From assembly GCA_949317995.1 (NCBI GenBank), contig OX439035.1, positions 80,725,959-80,789,958 on the forward strand: a stretch of 64,000 nucleotides of DNA, read 5' to 3'. How positions within the stretch are numbered: position 1 is the first letter of the stretch; every line of letters begins with the position of its first letter. The stretch comes from Acholoe squamosa. Lineage: Eukaryota > Annelida > Polychaeta > Phyllodocida > Polynoidae. The notes below the pieces were generated by a model, which was not told where the DNA came from, did no database searches, and worked only from the letters and a program-made list of their open reading frames with translations. A program made the position numbers and the translations under genes. This document shows positions 59,585-64,000 of the stretch, piece by piece.

Positions 59585-60420
59585 TCAACAACTTTGGCAA
59601 TGGTGGTGATAAGTTGCCATTCTGAGTGAGAGTGAATGACAGATGATGCAATCCTCAGAGAGCATTGACTTTGAGTGACACAAATTCACGCATTGAGTGA
59701 GACAAAGCCTGGCAATGGTGGTGATAGGTTGCCATTCTGAGTGAGAGTGAGTGACAGATGATGCAATCCTCAGAGAGCATTGACATGGAGTGACACAAGT
59801 TCACGCATTGAGTGAGACCAATGTTGGCAATGGTAGTGATAAGTCACCATTTTGTGTGAGAGTTGATGCCAGTGGCACGGGAGTGGTACATAATCACACA
59901 GTGAGTCAGATCCATGTTGGCGATGCTTGTGATAAGCCGCCATTCTGAGTAAGAGTTGACAGGCAGTGGCACATATTGACGGAGTCAGTGAGATCCATGT
60001 TGGTGATGGTGGTGATAAGCTGCCATTCTGAGTGAGAGCTGACCGGGAGTGGTGCATAATCACGCAGGGAGTGAGATCCATGTTGGCGATGGTGGTGATA
60101 ATCTGCCATTCTAAGTGAGAACTGACTGGAAGTGGCACATAATCACACAGTGAGTCAGATCCATGTTGGCGATGCTTGTGATAAGCCGCCATTCTGAGTG
60201 AAAGTTGACAGGCAGTGGCACATACTCACACAGTGAGTTAGATCCATGTTGCTGATGGTGGTGATAAGTAACCATACTTTGTGAGGGATGACAAGGGGTG
60301 GCACATACTCACGCAGTGAGTGAGATCATGTTGGTGACTGTTGTGATAAATTGCCATGCCATGTGAGACTGACACACAGTGGCGAAAGATGACGCAGTGA
60401 GTTATTACTCAGAAAGGAGT
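59585..60420. repeat. Minisatellite B, ~84-bp unit
   Basis: Nine units with TTGGCGATGGTGGTGATAAG and GCCATTCTGAGTGAGAG. The first two are 116-122 bp, the rest 83-90 bp. It accounts for the 140-codon minus-strand ORF at 59770-60192. Confidence 0.85.
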
Positions 60421-61439
60421 CACCAATGATGACCAATCATGGCAACAGATAACGACAATTTGCTGGGCCTGCTACTATCAGCTATAGTCGGATTTGGAGT
60501 GGTAAGAAGTGCAGGGAGTACCCTTGTGATTTAGGAAATTGGCAAGAGTCCAATGTTGCCGATATCCAGAATCACAGACATTTCAGACCCATTTTTCACG
60601 TGGTGGGATTTGGCCTATAGTCTGAGACTGTGAATTATGTTGGACAGCAACCATTCAATGCCTTAGAAAAAGACCTACCACAACGCGGTGGGATTAGATG
60701 AAGAAGGGATCCTATCCTCCTTGTCTTCGCAAATTCACTTTAGGTTGTTTCTAGTTCCAGTTGGGAAAATAGATTACCTGAATGTGGGCAGAGATTGTGG
60801 GGAACTGCATATTGGCCAGCTCATTTTATATTTAGGAAAATGTTATGACATCTTCAAATTGACGTGCCGCCTATACGACTTGTCACAGCCAAATTTAGTT
60901 TCTATAACACACCAGAAAGGGGAAATTCATAATAATGCTAATTGACACTATTGCGATATGCCCTCCAGACCAGGTATGTATCAGGGGGGATTATATTATT
61001 TGTACTCCCTAGGCATTTGTAGTACAAAAAGATTCATAGTAAAAAGGCTCCACCCAGTAAAAAGACCTCAGCTATTTCTATTCTGTCTGCACTCTAGGCT
61101 ACCTTACTACCATGCCTCTTCATCATCATGACAGCCAGAAAGCCAGACAGGGGAAATTAATCGGCCTGCAGTAAAACAACACTTTATTTTTTGTCTGTGT
61201 GTTCTTCATCAGTGTCAATCACAGCACTATAAACAGTGGCCAACGGATATCGTTACAGCTGCAGGCACTCTTTGGCAGTACCCCAATGCTGTGAGGTTTC
61301 CTGGCACTTCTGATTTTAGGGAGCACCTTGTTTGGCCGTAGTTATTGACAGTTCATCGATCAATGCCAAGTCGTGAACTGTTTATAAATGTCTAGGATTT
61401 GGTTATATAGCACAGGATTTGTTTTTCTCCAAGTTCCCC

Positions 61440-62100
61440 TGTGCCTTTGACAGGATTCGCACCTATATGCTCAGAACTTTTAGCCCAACGCTTTTCTGTC
61501 CAAGCCATTGGGACCCATGCAATTATAATAGTCATTGAATAGCTTAAATACTACATCTGGCTTTTAGTACTAAATGAGTGACAGAAATGTAAAATCCTCT
61601 GTGGATTCGAACCCAAGTTACTAGAACTCAAATGAGAAATACCCTGTACTCTAGCACCACACTAGGAGCGACACATGCTGATCTTAGGTTATTACTTGGT
61701 TAGTATTTGCTTGGCTATGATAATGAATTGAAATTATAATTGAATAGAAATTACTAAACATAGCATATTAGCCAAATCTTCATCAGTCTGGGAAGTGGAA
61801 CATTGAATTACATTTGTAAAGTATGGCCTTACAATTCTACAAAGGGTGGGCATATACTCCATAGAACAGTTTCAGTTCGGTTTTCCCTTTACCTATAACT
61901 CATTCATGCCAGACAAAAAGCCAATGGCAATGACCCAATGACCAGCATGTGTTTGTATGAAATCCAACAAAAAAAAAGCATTTAACGCGGAATATTGACT
62001 CTAGTGAAAACTCTGAAATTAGAGCCGCCGGGTACAGGATTTGTACCCAGAGTACAGCAATAGTAACCAGAAGTGCCCGACACTTAGTGGCCATGGTCTC
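61440..62100 (-). repeat. Three tRNA-like (SINE or tRNA relic) segments
   Basis: Minus-strand B-box-like motifs GGTGCGAATCC (61453-61463), GGTTCGAATCC (61603-61613) and GGGTACAAATCC (about 62037-62048), each with tRNA-like sequence upstream. The middle has TAGTGTGGTGCTAGAG, an A-box-like motif. None folds well enough to call a tRNA gene. Confidence 0.35.
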
Positions 62101-62340
62101 CCAGATGTGTGTTGTGCAGAGGGTTTTTTACTAATATGTTGGATAGGGAAATCCCAAAAGGAGGCTCCACTCGTCAAGCAGAACTGTTCTATTTCTATGA
62201 CAGGACACAAGGAATCTGTTTGATGATCATATAACCTCCTAGGAGGTTTATACCAGATGACATACATGGGCCATTATAAGAGAAATAAGCCTGTAATAAG
62301 CTTACTGTTCAAATTCAGTCTATGAAAGCAGGGTGTACAT

Positions 62341-62447
62341 CAGATATACTCCTGTTGCCTCAAGTCAATATCATGTATTGGAGCTGCGGGCTTCGCCCTT
62401 GGCTCCAATACATGATATTGCCTTTCGGCACCCAGGGAGTATATCTC
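62341..62447. repeat. Fold-back element with GGGCTTCGCCC loop
   Basis: Arms CAATATCATGTATTGGAGC and outer AGATATACTCC pair around a palindromic GC loop. Confidence 0.75.
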
Positions 62448-62547
62448 ATACTTCAAGGAAATTGCATAAATAAGAAGTAGGATCCTTAGAGATGATCCCT
62501 GTATGTATATACATGAACAACCCTTAGGATAGATACTGTCGACAGTG

Positions 62548-62690
62548 TCGTTAATAAGCGTTTAATGTATGTTATGGGTACGCACGAGTGGGTTTATGGG
62601 TTAATAATCCACGAGCCCGAAGGGCGAGTGGATTATTAACCCATAAACCCACGAGTGCGTACCCATAACATGCATTAAAGCGTTTATCGA
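62548..62690. repeat. Fold-back element, ~60-bp stem, loop GAGCCCGAAGGGCGAG
   Basis: Arms with GTTATGGGTACGCAC, GTGGGTTTATGGGTTAATAA and TCCAC are inverted with few mismatches. Confidence 0.85.
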
Positions 62691-62935
62691 ACATATTCCT
62701 CCATTTTGTATTAATTTCTTACCTTATAACCCAAGAATTAATCCAGGAGAAGACATTTTGTAAGTGCATGCGATCCGCTCGGTTTGCCAATCCACCGTAG
62801 CCATTGTTTTTACTCCACCCGTCATACCCTCGTCTTTCCAACGTCTTTTCATGTATAATCCAAGCGTGTCAAGTCCCATAATTCTAGCAGCGCCAAATAT
62901 ACGATCTCTAGTTGGTGTTCGCCTACATTTTGTAT

Positions 62936-63160
62936 CCATTTTCTTATAAATAAATAAGAATCCATTGATTTTCCATAACGATCCAACGCACACAGCCCGG
63001 TACACGGCCATTGCTTCTTGTTGACATAGCGGGGAGGTACCCGGATGTAAAAACTAGGTCAGGCACGCGTCGAGCAAGGAATGGCCGGACGGGGCGGGTC
63101 CCGACTCGTATCGATGTGGAAAATCAATGGATTCTTATTTATTTCGAAGAAAATGGAGGA
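62936..63160. repeat. Inverted duplication with divergent ORFs
   Basis: GGAAAATCAATGGATTCTTA followed by TTTATTT lies at about 62943-62975 (minus) and 63119-63150 (plus). Each arm opens outward in an ATGGCC-started frame containing WKINGFLFI.KKM. Not recognised as a known protein. Confidence 0.5.
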
Positions 63161-63314
63161 ATTTGGCATGGCATGTTCATCTAGGATATCTAAGGATGGT
63201 TCTCTGTTAATAACTCCACCAGGCTCCATGGATTCTAGGCTAACGAGGTGTGTAAACATCAGGTATGTCGGACAACTTTTTCAAATTCTTGATGTAGATT
63301 CATTTCTAGCACCG

Positions 63315-63480
63315 GTCGGCTTGGTATAGTGGACAGCGAGCTCGCCTCCTGCCCCAGCGGCCGGGGATCGATTCCCCGTTGAACTTAAACGGTTTTAACA
63401 GGAAACGTATGGAGGAGTTGACTTTGTATATTCCTCAATTTATTAACATGTCCAGATTGAAACCAGCAGCCTCTTGAAGC
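63315..63480 (+). repeat. tRNA-derived SINE
   Basis: A box TGGTATAGTGG and B box GGGATCGATTCCCC are spaced as in a tRNA, but the acceptor and anticodon stems are imperfect. An unrelated tail of about 80 bases follows. Confidence 0.65.
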
Positions 63481-63696
63481 CGAAGAAAAGGTCTGAGAGT
63501 GCGTTATGGCTGGATAACGCACGGGGGTTATGAGCAAAAAAGCACTCCTGAGGCTCAGATAGTTAGATAATCATTAATAATTCATACAGACCTATAGAGG
63601 GCTGCTGTGCAATTTTCGTTAGGCTGGAATCTCTGCCAGTAACTCTACCTGTACGGTAGATTAACATTGTGGCTTTAAAATTTGCGTCAATGCCAC

Positions 63697-63900
63697 CAGG
63701 GGCGTAGGAAAAGGGGGGGGCAGTGGGGCCTGGGCCCCCCATCATAAACGAGGTGGGGCCTGAGTATGTGTGGGCCCCCAAAAAAAGAAAATTTGCCAAG
63801 AATCCATAATAAATTGAACAAGAATCTAAAATTTTGCATCTTAAATTAGATAGATATGGCAATGGAATAGGAAATATGGGGGCCTGGGCCTCAAGTCAGA
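63697..63900. mobile_element. MITE with CAGGGGCGTAGGAA end, truncated
   Basis: Begins CAGGGGCGTAGGAAAAGGG and continues GGGCCTGGGCCCCCCATC, like the copy at 31781. No matching right end was found before the window ends. Confidence 0.6.
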
Positions 63901-64000
63901 TCTTAAATTAATAAAAAATTACTTTTCTATAATATTTATATAGGTCTGTATAAGCGCCGTTGCGCTTGAGCCAACAATTCAAGGTGGTTGAGGTGGGACC

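Larger units (their letters stand above)
58076..60616. mobile_element. 2.5-kb TIR element carrying two minisatellites
   Basis: Ends AGGCCAAATCCCACAACGTG and, inverted, AGGCCAAATCCCACCACGTG (about 30-bp TIRs), flanked by ATA on both sides. The inside has two tandem arrays and CTCTGTGATTTAGAGG-like flanks. No transposase ORF. Confidence 0.65.

Noticed and set aside
59770-60192. 140-codon minus-strand ORF
   Set aside because: Product of the 84-bp minisatellite, whose length is a multiple of three; the peptide has no other support.
60688-60945. 85-codon plus-strand ORF after the minisatellite element
   Set aside because: No domain, no splice sites of note, starts within a repeat boundary.
1-64000. 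CRISPR arrays, bacterial operons or integrated retrovirus-like elements
   Set aside because: The tandem arrays lack spacer/repeat structure, genes are spliced, and no long terminal repeats or gag/pol/env-like frames were seen.

Overview
This is animal nuclear DNA. It has short exons with GT/AG borders separated by long AT-rich introns, metazoan extracellular and scaffold domains (PDZ, Kazal, Ly6/three-finger, EF-hand), a eukaryotic tRNA gene with a pol III T-run, and many small DNA transposons and SINE-like repeats. Two repeat copies end in (ACTC)n next to a 'GGCGTTAAAC' motif, a look I associate with molluscs and other lophotrochozoans, so a marine lophotrochozoan (mollusc or brachiopod) is my best guess. 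The species cannot be named from the sequence alone.

Four protein-coding genes can be assembled, and almost all of their exon phases agree. (1) Plus strand, 2232-8363: a protein with two PDZ domains and a disordered tail that itself ends in a class I PDZ ligand (5 exons, 404 aa from the first visible Met). (2) Plus strand, 17879-25659: a complete single-pass membrane protein with a signal peptide, five tandem Kazal domains, one transmembrane segment and a 45-residue cytoplasmic tail (11 exons, 396 aa). (3) Minus strand, 34797 down to about 30037: a secreted EF-hand-like protein (6 exons seen, 3' end not found). (4) Minus strand, 54539 down to 39064: a small secreted or anchored Ly6/three-finger protein resembling quiver/sleepless (3 exons, 169 aa, 11-kb first intron). 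A tRNA-Gln(CUG) gene lies on the minus strand at 15480-15551. No operon-like or pathway link between the genes is visible. Three of the four proteins enter the secretory route.

The rest is introns and spacers rich in repeats. The most structured is 9434-14110: a long inverted repeat built from a roughly 170-bp satellite loaded with the motif TCAAGGTCA, the extended half-site bound by NR5A/ERR-type nuclear receptors. Others are five copies of a PIF/Harbinger-type MITE with TWA target duplications (311, 17087, 19331, 19827, 51683); three copies of a second terminal-inverted-repeat family (2911, 16429, 18721); a 2.5-kb element with terminal inverted repeats filled with two minisatellites (58076-60616); several single MITEs (31751 with one nested inside, 38737, 47733, 49283); fold-back hairpins with GC-rich palindromic loops (16262, 62341, 62548); a LINE reverse-transcriptase remnant (28975-29538); SINE or tRNA-like sequences (24826, 48085, 61.4-62.1 kb, 63315); and long microsatellites. 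No retrovirus-like or other capsid-bearing element was recognised.

The observations most worth a second look are the five-Kazal membrane protein, whose fourth domain has lost two cysteines but kept the family intron; the PDZ protein that may bind its own tail; the nuclear-receptor-motif satellite; and the minisatellite-carrying TIR element.
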